Counted from the first letter of the stretch, positions 37,901 through 46,940 are shown. The stretch: DNA of 64,000 nt from Romanomermis culicivorax (GCA_963922205.1 CAWUHX010000131.1:372001-436000); one strand, 5' to 3'. Numbers and translations are program-made. The notes: generated by a model not told the origin, from the letters alone.

Positions 37901-40900
37901 AAGCTAAACAACGTCAAAAAGATGAAGATGAACATTTTTAAAACAAAAAGATAAAAATAAAAATAAAGATAACGATAAAGGTAAAGATAAAGATAAAGAT
38001 GTAGATAAAGATAAAGATAAAGATAAAGATAAAGATAAAGATAAAGATAAAGATAAAGATAAAGATAAAGATAAAGATAAAGATAAAGATAAAGATAAAG
38101 ATAAAGATAAAGATAAAGATAAAGATAAAGATAAAGATAAAGATAAAGATAAAGATAAAGATAAAGATAAAGATAAAGATAAAGATAAAGATAAAGATAA
38201 AGATAAAGATAAAGATAAAGATAAAGATAAAGATAAAGATAAAGATAAAGATAAAGATAAAGATAAAGATAAAGATAAAGATAAAGATAAAGATAAAGAT
38301 AAAGATAAAGATAAAGATAAAGATAAAGATAAAGATAAAGATAAAGATAAAGATAAAGATAAAGATAAAGATAAAGATAAAGATAAAGATAAAGATAAAG
38401 ATAAAGATAAAGATAAAGATAGATAAAGATAAAGATAAAGATGATAAAGATAAAGATGATAAAGATAAAGATAAAGATAAAGATAAAGATAAAGATAAAG
38501 ATAAAGATAAAGATAAAGATAAAGATAAAGATAAAGATAAAGATAAAGATAAAGATAAAGATAAAGATAAAGATAAAGATAAAGATAAAGATAAAGATAA
38601 AGATAAAGATAAAGATAAAGATAAAGATAAAGATAAAGATAAAGATAAAGATAAAGATAAAGATAAAGATAAAGATAAAGATAAAGATAAAGATAAAGAT
38701 AAAGATAAAGATGATAAAGATAAAGATAAAGATAAAGATGATAAAGATAAAGATAAAGATAAAGATAAAGATAAAGATAAAGATAAAGATAAAGATAAAG
38801 ATGATAAAGATAAAGATAAAGATAAAGATAAAGATAAAGATAAAGATAAAGATAAAGATAAAGATAAAGATAAAGATAAAGATAAAGATAAAGATAAAGA
38901 TAAAGATAAAGATAAGAAAATAGCAAAATAAGGATAAAAATATTGCAAAAAAAGATATAAAAAGATATCTTTTTGAACACTACTAAAAATATTCGAACAT
39001 TCCCCATGAAATATAAACTCTGGTGCGGTGCCGATGTGATATGCACGGTTTTAGGACCACTGGCTATCTCCCTCACTGCATGGGCATGTAATGATTTTTG
39101 GAAAGTTTACCTAATAATCGGAAGGTGTTTCCGAGAACCGTAATATTGTTTATGTGATAGGCTTTGCCTCTAGTAAAGTTATCCGAGAAGAGTTTAAATT
39201 TCAGAATAGTTTGTACATCTGTAGAACAACATAAGATCCGTTCAAAAGGATCTTTATCAGAATACATTTTCCGGATGTTTGTATCAGTCGTTGTTGATTA
39301 GATCAAGTATAGGCATATTCACCGTAGTACGTTAATTTTGTGCCTATCCGATATTAAAATTTCTACTGATTCCCTCGTCGATTATTCACTTTTCCTTGTT
39401 TTAATCACATGTAGACTGTTTGAATAAACTACATTTTTCAGGGAATGTAGCAACAAAATTATAGTCTACTTTTCTTGAAACCCTTCAAAAAAATCAATTC
39501 GGAAAGCAAGAACTATTTGAAATTTTCAGCATTTTCTGCCAAGCTGAACGTTTTGTGGTAATGAACATTTGTAATAACACTAATCTGACACTCAGAAATT
39601 TGTTGAGGTAAAATTCTACAGCAAAAGGTGCATGCGGAAGATTTTCAAGTCACCTCATATTGTGTGTCATTTTTCATTTTAGAAGCATTTTATAAAAAAC
39701 TGACCATACTTAGCTGCATCAAAAACCCATCCTGGCCGAAAACTTCTCATAGTTCTGAATAAACTAATAGCCTTCAGTCGTCTATTCTCTGATTGTACCA
39801 GTTCACTGCATTGCTGTAACAGTTAGGCAATCTACTACAATAGAAGATTGGTGGTGCAGTGTAAATTTCCGATTGTTGAACTTAAAATCTTCTATCGTGT
39901 TTTATTTCACGTGACTCAAGACTTTGACGATGAAGATTTTTTGTGGGAGCTTCTGACCGAAGAACGATCGGATGCATTTAGAGATGAATTTATATGCCTT
40001 TGCTATATCACCACAGTTTTCTGCACCCGTAATCCGCTCTTTTATTTGTTCCTGTTTCTTGAGTAAGATCTTTTCAAACAAAGCTTATTATTCAGCCCTT
40101 ACCTACAAAGGCCTTCGATCCCAAGACTAACAATAAAATTTTTTCCATTGAGATTCTCCTTCTACAGGATCCATATTTCAGGATGCTATCATTTTTATGC
40201 TCATTCTTCTTTTCAGCAAGACGCCTACTTTCTTTGGATGACAAGAAAGAATATTCTTCGGATCCTCCAATTTTAGGCGCCTCTTCTCTGCCGTCGCACT
40301 TCTTCAAAAACAGCAAAAATAATTCGTCCCAACTCACCTGCCAAGATAATTATCAGCCGCCCAGAAAAAAATCTTTAATCGATCGACGAAAATTTTCAAA
40401 TTTTTTTTTCCAAAATCGTTGCGTTTCGGAATCTGGGCCCGCTACTCCTGCGAATATTCAAACAGAAAAAGCGTTCATCGAAAAATTCGCCGCTCCCGAA
40501 AACTTTCCAGAGATTGCCGGCTGCGGCGATAAGAGGAAAAAGATCGAATTTTCCGTTTTGAAAAAAAAGTCTAATTGCGACTTGGAAGAAAACGTCGACG
40601 AAAGACGCCACAAATCGGCGCCGCAGTCGAAAAATTTACGATCGCGATACAGTTACGGTAGAGTTTACGTGCAAGATTCTTTGACGCAAAAAATGCTCTT
40701 TAAGAAGAGGCGAAATTTGTTCGATAAACGCCTAACAATATGCAAATTTTCTTTGTTATTCGCCGCCTTAGGTTTATTATTGGCCGTTTTAGAGACAGAA
40801 ATGACCTCGTCCGGTGCAACATCGAAAGTACAATATTTTCTACATAGTACCTGATAGTGTTCAAGCAGATGAGAAATTTCAGCAAGATAAAGATCAAGAT

Positions 40901-43900
40901 GAAGATAAAGATAGAAAAATCAAAAAATAAAGATAAAGATAATTTGCGAGACAGAAAGTTAAAATGATAAAGATAACAGATAAAAATAGAATACATTTAA
41001 TATTAATCTAATAAAACAATTAAAAATCGATAGAATTACAAGAAAACTGAATAAAGAAACCCTAATTTGTAAGGAAATTCGATTACTGTCATCTTTCCGC
41101 TCAGCTAAAATGAATGATAATAGACTTGATTTAAATCATCCTTCCTTCCCGCGCGAAGCGCGAAAAAATTCTTGGATTACAAGAGGCTGGAAAATGAATC
41201 TTTTTAACACTTATGGCATGTTTAGGATTTGATTATTTCATCCTAAAATGATGCTCAGACTTGAGCAATGAGCTGATGTAGCAATCAATTAGAAAATCAG
41301 CCTGCAAACAACGACGTTCTTAACAGTAGATTTCTCATGTAGTCCAACGTCGTTAAGCTCCTGGATAGTTTTATGGGAAATGTGTGGTTTAGCGGGCAAT
41401 GGTCACTGAGATTCATGCTTTCTGTGCATGAAAACTCAGTTTTCATCACAGTAGCTGTATTTATCTTCGTACATTACGTATCTGACTCGTGTAATTTTTT
41501 TGTATTTACATAGAAAGATTTTGGATCCTATTTAATACGTTCAACGATTATGCTCACTACACTGATCCTTGACGGACTGATCTTGGCCTACCATTGGATA
41601 GAAATTAAAGTACACGCAGTTTGGTTCCTTTTTTCTCTTCATACCGTTACGGGAATTTTTCAGATTTCGATGATTGACATTACAGCTCATGATTGGAGGG
41701 TCGTTATCACTAGCCGAGATATAGCACATCTGGTCATTGAAATCATCATATGTTCAGTTTGCCCCATCCCAAGTATGTATCGAGTTTTCTTTGTTCCGTC
41801 TTTTCTTCTCTCTTCTTTTCTTTTCTTTTCTTTTCTTTTCTTTTCTTTTCTTTTCTTTTCTTTTCTTTTCTTTTCTTTTCTTTTCTTTTCTTTTCTTTTC
41901 TTTTCTTTTCTTTTCTTTTCTTTTCTTTTCTTTTCTTTTCTTTTCTTTTCTTTTCTTTTCTTTTCTTTTCTTTTCTTTTCTTTTCTTTTCTTTTCTTTTC
42001 TTTTCTTTTCTTTTCTTTTCTTTTCTTTTCTTTTCTTTTCTTTTCTTTTCTTTTCTTTTCTTTTCTTTTCTTTTCTTTTCTTTTCTTTTCTTTTCTTTTC
42101 TTTTCTTTTCTTTTCTTTTCTTTTCTTTTCTTTTCTTTTCTTTTCTTTTCTTTTCTTTTCTTTTCTTTTCTTTTCTTTTCTTTTCTTTTCTTTTCTTTTC
42201 TTTTCTTTTCTTTTCTTTTCTTTTCTTTTCTTTTCTTTTCTTTTCTTTTTCTTTTCTTTTCTTTTCTTTTCTTTTCTTTTCTTTTCTTTTCTTTTCTTTT
42301 CTTTTCTTTTCTTTTCTTTTCTTTTCTTTTCTTTTCTTTTCTTTTCTTTTCTTTTCTTTTCTTTTCTTTTCTTTTCTTTTCTTTTCTTTTCTTTTCTTTT
42401 CTTTTCTTTTCTTTTCTTTTCTTTTCTTTTCTTTTCTTTTCTTTTCTTTTCTTTTCTTTTCTTTTCTTTTCTTTTCTTTTCTTTTCTTTTCTTATTTTCT
42501 TTTATTTTTTTCAGTCAATATTACCGTAAGTTGGGTAATTTTGTCTCCTCATCATCGGAGAACCCGGCTAACCGTCGTGCCTTTCGACAGCGTATTGTCG
42601 ATACTGATGTTTTTACGATGTTATTTAATCGGTCGATTCATGGCTTTGAACAGTGTCCAATTCAAAGATGCGGCCACTCGCAGCATCGCCAGATTGAACA
42701 GGGTTACAGTCAACTTCGCTTTCGTCATGAAATCCTTGATGTCCAGACACCCTATTCGAGTATTGTCCGGTTTTACGGTCATGTTTTGGATATGTATGTC
42801 TTGGATACTTGCTCAATGTGAAAGGTCAGTAGATAACTTGAATTTGCGATAAAGATTCGAATTTGATCCTACCTTTGCCCTTGGGTAGCATCTTCAAAAA
42901 CAGGAGAATTTTCGAAATAGTTCTTGATATTCTGAATGATTATAGTAGCTCAGCCACGGCGAATCCGAATCTATTTGATGTCTCAGGTTTAATTGCGGTA
43001 TAAAAATCATGGCATGAAAACTAATACCGCTTCCCATTCCGATATTGACTTTTTGAAGAGTGAATCTATACTTCAATGCATCAATTTGAATACTCACAGA
43101 TTCACCAACATTCCCGCCGACAACGATTATTTGAATTGCGTTTGGTTCGTCGTTATTACTTTCATGTCCATAGGGTACGGCGACGTTGTGCCCGCAACCT
43201 ATTGCGGCAGGACCGTTGCTATAACCACAGGCATTGTCGTAAGTCCCAGAATGTCCGCTTTGAAGACTGTTTTCAGTGATCATAGTATTTATTATAAAAC
43301 ATCTGATTTATTATCTGTTTCAGGGCGCAGGAGTTTCTTCAGCTTTAATCGCAGTAATGAGCATGAAATTGGAATTATCCAGAGCGGAGAAACACGTCAA
43401 CAATTTTATGACCGACACTAAACTCAATAGACAGGTACGAAAGGAGAATCGATCCAGCTTTTCTATCCAGCTCAAAATCAATAGTAAAATTTTCTTTTCA
43501 CAGAGGAAGGAAGCTGCAGCGTCAATTCTCCAACATACGTGGTTCATCCATAAATGGAAGATGGCCACTAATTACGCTGAAGAGACGAAACTTAGATACC
43601 ATCAAAGGAAGCTGATAGGTGCTATTTCAGAGTAAGTAGAGATTAACACGTTGATCTTCAATGGCATATTTTCTAAAATAATTTTTTTACTGATTTACTT
43701 TTAATTGTAATATTCAAAAGTCTATTATTGCAAGATAGTTTAGAAGTGGCCCGCCCAAAAGCGCGACGCGTGACTAGGACGAGAGACATTTGGACGTAGA
43801 CATTAAAACATACAGGGACATTAAGACATAGGACATTAGGACGCAGGGCATTAGACCGCAGAACTTAGGCCACCGAGGATACGACATCGCTGATCACAAA

Positions 43901-46846
43901 ACAATTGGATTTTATGAATTTTTTGATAGAAAGTCATGCTAAGGGAATAACTCATTGTTCTGGAGGCTAGTCACATAGAAGTTGGATTAGGAAAACACCT
44001 TGAATGTCTCCCGCATTGCAACTTTTCCTGTCTTCGAAGAATAAAATAGGTAAATCAAGAAGTTTAAAATTTTTTACTTGCGGCATCAGTGCAGGGTTTA
44101 ATGATGGAATCCCTGTCTATTTTTAAAGCAATCAGCACAACTGAGCTCTCTAAAAATCGAAATTTTACGCTTAGGTTCAGGTTTAGCTTAGTCACAGCGT
44201 CCTAATATACTGCGTCTCAATGCCCGCGTCCTAGTATAATGCGTCTCAATGCCTGTGTCCTAATGTCCCGCATCCTAATATCTGCGTCCTAATATCTGCA
44301 TCATAATGTCCTTGCGTCCTAATTTTCTTGCGTCCTGATGTCCAGCGTCCTAATGTCCCTGCGTCCTAACGGCATGGCACTGCCCAAACGTGCCCATAGT
44401 TAAGTTAAATAGTCTAATTGCTTTTCACCTGCAAAAAATTCATTACGCATAACTTCAATAGTTCTGAACGGTGCTAACTTTTTTAAAGCAACTTTTTCGT
44501 TTTAATTATCGTATTCATGCGTAAAATCAAAGTAGTCATCAATGTTGATGTATTGTTATTCATTTCCTATTGTAAAAATGCATTACTGTCGAGGAAAGTT
44601 TTCATAAGTAGTCAACCTCTGGTTTCTTAACTACAACAGTTTGTTTCTGCTCTCTACTCTACTGTATTTCGCAGTTTTGCGAGATTTCCAATTTTCCTGT
44701 TCTGTCTTAGAGTTGCGGAAGTAAGAACAATTCTCTGAGAGTAATAATTATTTTCATATCAAGTGCAAAAAATGGAGCCCATGGTCGGCTGTACTTGATG
44801 TAACACTTTTAAGGAGACCGTTGTTTGATCAAGATTACGCGATTTCATGACTTTCTTCAACTTACCAGAATGATCACTCTGAGAAGTTGAGATTTTTGCT
44901 CAGATCATTCGATGATACAACAGGTTACAAAATTTCATCATTTTATTTCACGGCTGACCTTATGGAGTTTACGACTAAATTTCAGTATCGAGGTCAAGTT
45001 CTCTATTCTGGAGAGAATGGAATAGAATTAAAATACCACAGTACTGTAGCAGTATTATTGCATTGTTCTTCATAAAATCAGTGTCCATAGTAGACTACCT
45101 CATACGGTGTATGATGATATTATCTCGGTATTACGTTTGGAAATTCATTTATTACCCTGGTAAAAATGACTTACTTGTCAGCTAATATAGGAGAAAAGTG
45201 GCTAATCAGAATCCATTTATCTTAAAATGGCAAATGTAGTGACAGCAAAAAAGTAGGTTTAATTTGATGCACAATTTTTATGGAGTGGAAAACTTGGTAC
45301 TGCAAAAAATATCGATTTATTTGGGAGATCAAAACCAAAGGAAAAACATCAGGCTCGTCCATTTTTTATTTGGATAGAATTATATCAGCACCTACCTGCA
45401 TTCGACCAGGTTATTGGACAGCTGTATTTCGCTGACGGTCAAGAAATTTTTCCGATTGATTACAGTAATAAGCCTATTACTTTTCCCCACTTATCACTAA
45501 TTCGCTGCGTCTGCTATTTCAAAATCAGTACACTGAAGTACGCAAAATTTTGGGACCTGCCACACTGCGTATACCAATTTGAAAAAATGAGTTAATGTTT
45601 TTTTTGCTATTGGGTTTGCTATTTTGCTTGGGTATTGTATTTTTTGGAAGGATGGCCAGTTTGAGAAAAATAATCTTTTAGATGTCAAATTGTTGAAAAT
45701 GTACTGTGTAATTGATTTTGGAGAAGATGTTATAAGAATCATGAGAAAACTTAACAACTATTAATTGATCTTGAAGAAATGAAATGTATATTCATAGTAA
45801 AGACTGATAGAAAGAATTATTGCTAGTGAAGATCTCGAGAGCTATAAAGGAAAGTAGTCCGTAGGTGAAGCCAGGCTGCGACAGTGACAAAGAGCGTGTC
45901 AGACCAGTGAAAAAAAGTTGAATAGCACTAGAGGTCGGAACAACGGAATCACACCTAGCGACGTGGAGTGGCTACCAAAAAAGTCGGGGGACACTGCTTT
46001 AAAATTCGAATTTTATCCCAACCTGAATTTTTGATCTTGTGGATGTCTGGTCCGTGGTTCAGCCGAAGGATATATCACGTACAACCGTTTTCACAATGAC
46101 ATCCAAATCACGTTGTGATGTGGAAAGCTATATTTATTTAGTCAAAACCGAAATATGATTCGAATGTGACTTACGAGCACTCCTTAACTCCTAAAAACTT
46201 TTGAACTCGTATTTTGATGCAAGCAAACACTTTCGATTTCCTCGAACCGACACCTGAACACAAACACTTCTGGGTGCTCTTACGTTGAAATCAATTCAAT
46301 AGCTGAAAAAGTTGAGATTATACAGTTTCCACTGTTCGTTACTGAAAAAAATATTCTAACGAAACTAACTGTAAAAAATGGTTGCTTCCGGTTCAAGAAA
46401 ATGTATTGTTTAGGTTCAGACGCATAAAATGGGAGCAAAGACGTCTAACCGAGCAAGGGAACGCCCTCATCGACGTAGCCAAACTACAAAGCGACATGAG
46501 CAACACTCTTTGGGAGATGCACCAATCTCAGTTGGCTCTAACATTCCAGATTAATCGTTTATCGCACCGATTTCGCCTGCTCAGCGAACTAGTCTCATCG
46601 TCGAGCGTCTTCAACAAGGCCGACCCGTTGTCGACACAGCCTTCGACTCCAGCAGCTATGCGAGGTCCGCCGGTACCGGCCGACGATCCGTTGGTGACGC
46701 TCAATACGATTTTGGTGTGCTCGGAAACGGACGCTCAAGTGGTCCATGATGAAATGGCCGATGTATTCATGAGAAATCTGGTCAATGAACCGGCACAAAA
46801 CGTGATTAAAAATACGTTAAGCCCAAAAGTTTCGATTGAGCAATGA
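25542..46846 (+). CDS. kcnl: small-conductance calcium-activated potassium channel (SK/KCNL), gene span
   Basis: Ten exons with all phases compatible: 25542-25926, 32124-32816, 40217-40827, 41514-41609, 41664-41772, 42515-42824, 43100-43238, 43324-43434, 43504-43631, 46414-46846. Together they give 1004 codons plus stop. The protein is a six-helix tetrameric plasma-membrane K+ channel gated by calmodulin bound to its C-terminus. Order: about 530 residues of disordered, basic/Ser-rich N-terminus; S1 (LTICKFSLLFAALGLLLAVLETE); S2 (LILDGLILAYHWIEIK); S3; S4 (SILMFLRCYLIGRFM); S5; pore with SIGYGDVVPATYCGR (GYG about residues 760-762); S6; calmodulin-binding region (AAASILQHTWFIHK, YHQRKLIGAISEFRRIKWEQ, about 819-880); and a C-terminal coiled coil. 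The N-terminus is much longer than in most SK channels. The first exon is the least certain part, and an alternative start is ATG 32132, giving 873 residues. A poly(A) signal follows at 46941. Confidence 0.88.
26052..27169. other. SK intron 1, first part, no exon seen
   Basis: No coding. AATAAA motifs at about 26259 and 26908 could serve a short transcript ending after exon 1. Confidence 0.4.
27170..28060. mobile_element. foldback element d (G-run arms)
   Basis: The left end (27172-27235) is a C-rich run of short units such as TGTCCCCATTCCCCAAAAGT. The right end (about 27908-28059) is the inverse, G-rich array with GGGGGAAACGG, TCGGGGAATGGGGACATTA and AGGGGAAAAG. Reverse complementing the right end gives CTTTTCCCC, TTAATGTCCCCATTCCCC and TTTCCCCC in the same order as the left. 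The centre is unrelated AT-rich DNA without a coding frame. The arms are unequal in length. Confidence 0.65.
28061..29729. other. SK intron 1, no gene seen
   Basis: AT-rich. Chance frames only, at 28122-28358 (plus), 28558-28746 (minus) and 29441-29632 (plus). Confidence 0.4.
29730..29978 (+). mobile_element. MITE family 2 (TA-flanked), reference copy
   Basis: Ends are inverted: TAGTCTGTTTTTCTTGAAAT at the left and a mirrored CATTTTATAATAAACAGACTA at the right, each flanked by TA, as for Tc1/mariner-type insertions. About 250 bp, no frame. Interior landmarks are GGAAAGCAAGTA, ACGATTTTCTGGCAAAC, AATTTTTCGAGC and GTCACTTTTCTATTTGGAAG. Other copies lie at 36040, 39460, 56269, 60640 and 62528. 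Confidence 0.78.
30210..31019. mobile_element. foldback element a (CCGGAT arms)
   Basis: About 0.81 kb, with perfect-looking terminal inverted repeats: AGGCAGATTCATACTTCGTC at the left and its reverse complement at the right. Each continues into arrays of CCGGCATCCGGC, GCCGGATGCCGG and CCGGCAATCCGG units. Subterminal units also occur internally (30290-30440, 30855-30960). No transposase frame. I could not see a clear target duplication. Confidence 0.8.
31020..32123. other. SK intron 1, last part
   Basis: No exon with supporting splice context. Plus-strand frames at 31369-31963 are rich in Phe/Leu from T-rich DNA and look like chance. The acceptor TTTTTGATATAG ends at 32123. Confidence 0.45.
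32124..32816 (+). CDS. kcnl: SK channel exon 2 (N-terminal cytoplasmic)
   Basis: Starts after an acceptor at 32123 in phase 1, with an internal ATG at 32132 as alternative start. Encodes a polar region rich in Ser, Arg and Asp (CRRGNSVRFSDHLEDNDG, YRSGGCGRMSPRLFLYQSRR) with many CpGs and strong codon-like structure. Donor TCTG|GTATTT at 32817 leaves one base, completed by CA at the next exon to make Ala. No domain; probably disordered cytoplasmic sequence with phosphorylatable Ser clusters. Confidence 0.75.
32817..34219. other. SK intron 2, first part
   Basis: No gene seen. AT-rich with no repeat that I could pair within the window. Confidence 0.45.
34220..35212. mobile_element. foldback element b, copy 1 (GGACGCAGGACATTA arms)
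   Basis: The left end is an array of units such as CATTAGGACGCAGGAACATT and GGACATTAAGACGCAGGACA. The right end (35095-35205) is the inverse, with GTCCTGCGTCCTAATGTCCC. The interior has a second short array (ACCTCCAACGTCC type, 34317-34440) and a direct duplication of about 120 bp (34805-34920 and 34971-35092, both starting ACTGTAAAATTTTCTCAAAT). No frame. Copy 2 lies at 43765. Confidence 0.72.
36040..36188 (+). mobile_element. MITE family 2, right half
   Basis: Matches the right half of 29730-29978: ACAATTTTTCGAGTAAAAAA, GTCACTTTTCTATTTGGAAG and ending AACAGACTA. The left half is missing or unrecognisable. Confidence 0.65.
36193..36478 (+). repeat. intronic repeat E, copy 1
   Basis: Direct, colinear match to 41056-41340: shared TTGGAAAATGAATCTTTT, AACACTTAT.CCATGTTT-like text and CAGACTTGAGCAATGAGCTG. 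A (CTTC)n run at 36269-36290 replaces a shorter CTTCCTTCC in copy 2. The two copies flank SK exon 3. Confidence 0.7.
37111..37709. mobile_element. foldback element e (GCAACCTGCA arms)
   Basis: The left end CTGCAATTACCTGCAACCTG runs into an array of GGTTGCAGGTT and GCAACCTGCAATTGGGTTGC units. The right end is the inverse (CTGCAACCTGCAGCC, GGTTGCAGGTTGCC) and closes with GCAGGTAATTGCACT. Units within one arm are also mutually inverted, so each arm can fold on itself. No frame. Confidence 0.72.
37949..38915 (+). repeat. (GATAAA)n hexanucleotide array
   Basis: About 0.95 kb of near-perfect GATAAA units, opening with impure AAATAA/AACGATAAAG text, with single-unit breaks such as GATGATAAA around 38410-38460, 38712, 38740 and 38800. 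All six frames stay open for long stretches, so the very long apparent frames here are artefacts. Lies in SK intron 2 about 1.3 kb upstream of exon 3. Confidence 0.97.
39460..39708 (+). mobile_element. MITE family 2, copy
   Basis: Left end TATAGTCTACTTTTCTTGAA and right end GCATTTTATAAAAAACTGACCATA. Interior GGAAAGCAAGAAC and ATTTTCTGCCAAGC match the reference copy. Diverged. Confidence 0.68.
40217..40827 (+). CDS. kcnl: SK channel exon 3 (end of N-terminus and S1)
   Basis: The acceptor TTCTTCTTTTCAG ends at 40216; the donor AAA|GTACAA at 40828 is phase 0. A long basic, Ser-rich cytoplasmic part (RRHKSAPQSKNLRSRYSYGR) leads to the SK-specific pre-S1 and S1 text KKRRNLFDKRLTICK and FSLLFAALGLLLAVLETEM, closely matching the RRALFEKR...IETEL landmark of SK channels. 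A weaker internal donor at 40813 (SS|GTGCAA) would shorten the S1-S2 loop. Phase on both sides fits its neighbours. Confidence 0.9.
40882..40990 (+). repeat. short degenerate GATAAA array
   Basis: AAGATAAAGATCAAGATGAAG and neighbouring GATAAAGATAA units, interrupted by other sequence. With the long array it brackets SK exon 3. Confidence 0.75.
41056..41340 (+). repeat. intronic repeat E, copy 2
   Basis: Direct match to 36193-36478 (see that entry). Includes a CGCGCGAAGCGCG-containing palindrome near 41150 not seen in copy 1. Confidence 0.7.
41514..41609 (+). CDS. kcnl: SK channel exon 4 (S2)
   Basis: The acceptor TTTGTATTTACATAG ends at 41513, phase 0. Encodes KDFGSYLIRST, then S2 with LILDGLILAYHWIEIK. 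Ends at AAA|GTACAC. Confidence 0.9.
41610..41663 (+). other. 54-bp in-frame, stop-free SK intron
   Basis: GTACAC...TTTTTCAG, 54 bp, a multiple of three without stops. Removing it joins EIK to ISMIDITAHDWR, matching the SK family alignment of the S2-S3 loop. Retention would add 18 residues, rich in aromatic residues. Confidence 0.8.
41664..41772 (+). CDS. kcnl: SK channel exon 5 (S3)
   Basis: Encodes ISMIDITAHDWR and S3 ending CSVCPIP, matching the SK DDWRIAM...CAIHPIPG landmark. The consensus donor CCCAA|GTATGT at 41773 leaves phase 1. Confidence 0.9.
41816..42491 (+). repeat. (TTTTC)n pentanucleotide array in SK intron
   Basis: About 676 bp, roughly 135 units, with one phase break (an extra T near 42246-42251). 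It makes up nearly all of the 742-bp intron (41773-42514) and runs into the acceptor TTTATTTTTTTCAG. It is pure homopyrimidine on the coding strand and mirror-symmetric. Confidence 0.97.
42515..42824 (+). CDS. kcnl: SK channel exon 6 (S4-S5)
   Basis: Starts with two bases completing Ile. Encodes the S3-S4 loop, S4 (VLSILMFLRCYLIGRFMAL), the S4-S5 linker FKDAATRSIARLNRVTVN and S5 (FVMKSLMSRHP through MFWICMSWILAQCER). Aligns well with SK SIPMFLRLYLIARVM and NTRFVMKTLM. Donor GAAAG|GTCAGT, phase 2. Confidence 0.92.
43100..43238 (+). CDS. kcnl: SK channel exon 7 (pore)
   Basis: The acceptor ACTCACAG ends at 43099. Encodes the pore helix CVWFVVITFMS, the selectivity filter IGYGD and VVPATYCGRTVAITTGIV into S6. 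The GYGD filter and TYCG are diagnostic for SK. Consensus donor GTAAGT at 43239, phase 0. Confidence 0.95.
43324..43434 (+). CDS. kcnl: SK channel exon 8 (S6 end)
   Basis: 37 codons: GAGVSSALIAVMSMKLELSR then AEKHVNNFMTDTKLNRQ, matching the [20 protein letters not shown] landmark of SK channels. Donor ACAG|GTACGA. Confidence 0.94.
43435..43503 (+). other. 69-bp in-frame, stop-free SK intron
   Basis: GTACGA...TTCACAG, 23 codons without a stop in the host frame. Retention would insert a basic, Ser-containing segment between the S6 linker and the calmodulin-binding helix. Confidence 0.8.
43504..43631 (+). CDS. kcnl: SK channel exon 9 (calmodulin-binding domain)
   Basis: Encodes RKEAAASILQHTWFIHKWK and LRYHQRKLIGAISE, the two helices that bind calmodulin constitutively in SK channels. 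Donor TCAGA|GTAAGT, phase 2. Confidence 0.94.
43765..44378. mobile_element. foldback element b, copy 2
   Basis: Left array with ACATTAAGACATAGGACATT and TTAGGACGCAGGGCATTAGA. The right array is its inverse (GCGTCCTAATGTCCCTGCGT). Same unit family as 34220-35212, in the last SK intron. No frame. Confidence 0.72.
44379..46413. other. SK intron 9, remainder
   Basis: No exon seen. Contains repeat family C copy 2 (45170-45490). A GC-richer stretch at about 45850-46080 did not fold into any RNA I recognise. Confidence 0.45.
45170..45490 (+). repeat. dispersed repeat family C, copy 2
   Basis: See 19125-19500; shares the AAAAAAGTAGGTTTAATTTGA core and the GATTACAGTAATAAGCC end. Confidence 0.5.
46414..46846 (+). 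CDS. kcnl: SK channel exon 10 (C-terminal coiled coil, stop)
   Basis: The acceptor TGTATTGTTTAG ends at 46413; one base completes Glu. Encodes FRRIKWEQRRLTEQGNALID and VAKLQSDMSNTLWEMH, the SK [21 protein letters not shown] landmark, then a heptad-like helix and a Pro/Thr-rich tail to TGA 46844-46846. A consensus GTAAGT follows at 46853, seven bases after the stop, and AATAAA is at 46941. Confidence 0.93.
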
Positions 46847-46940
46847 TTTAAGGTAAGTATGGTCTCATAATGTCAAGAGAATATAGAGGGTGCTTCAAAA
46901 GGGCAGTCCTCGTAGAAGTGCTGCCACCAGGAGCACGTTA

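Noticed and set aside
37904-39076. Very long open frames (up to 390 codons on the minus strand, also on the plus strand) of alternating two-residue text
   Set aside because: They are translations of the (GATAAA)n array, open in every frame because the unit has no stop on these readings. Not genes.
39848-40066. Acidic 72-codon frame upstream of SK exon 3 as an alternative exon
   Set aside because: No clear acceptor or donor pair in phase with exon 3. Left as chance unless cDNA shows it.
41737-42852. Open frames of 259-423 codons running through Phe/Leu/Ser-rich text
   Set aside because: They read through the (TTTTC)n intron. The real coding parts are SK exons 4-6 on either side, with good splice sites excluding the array.
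45830-46080. Spliced-leader or small nuclear RNA gene in SK intron 9
   Set aside because: The block is GC-richer, but I could not find a donor-plus-Sm-site pattern or a fold that matches a known class.
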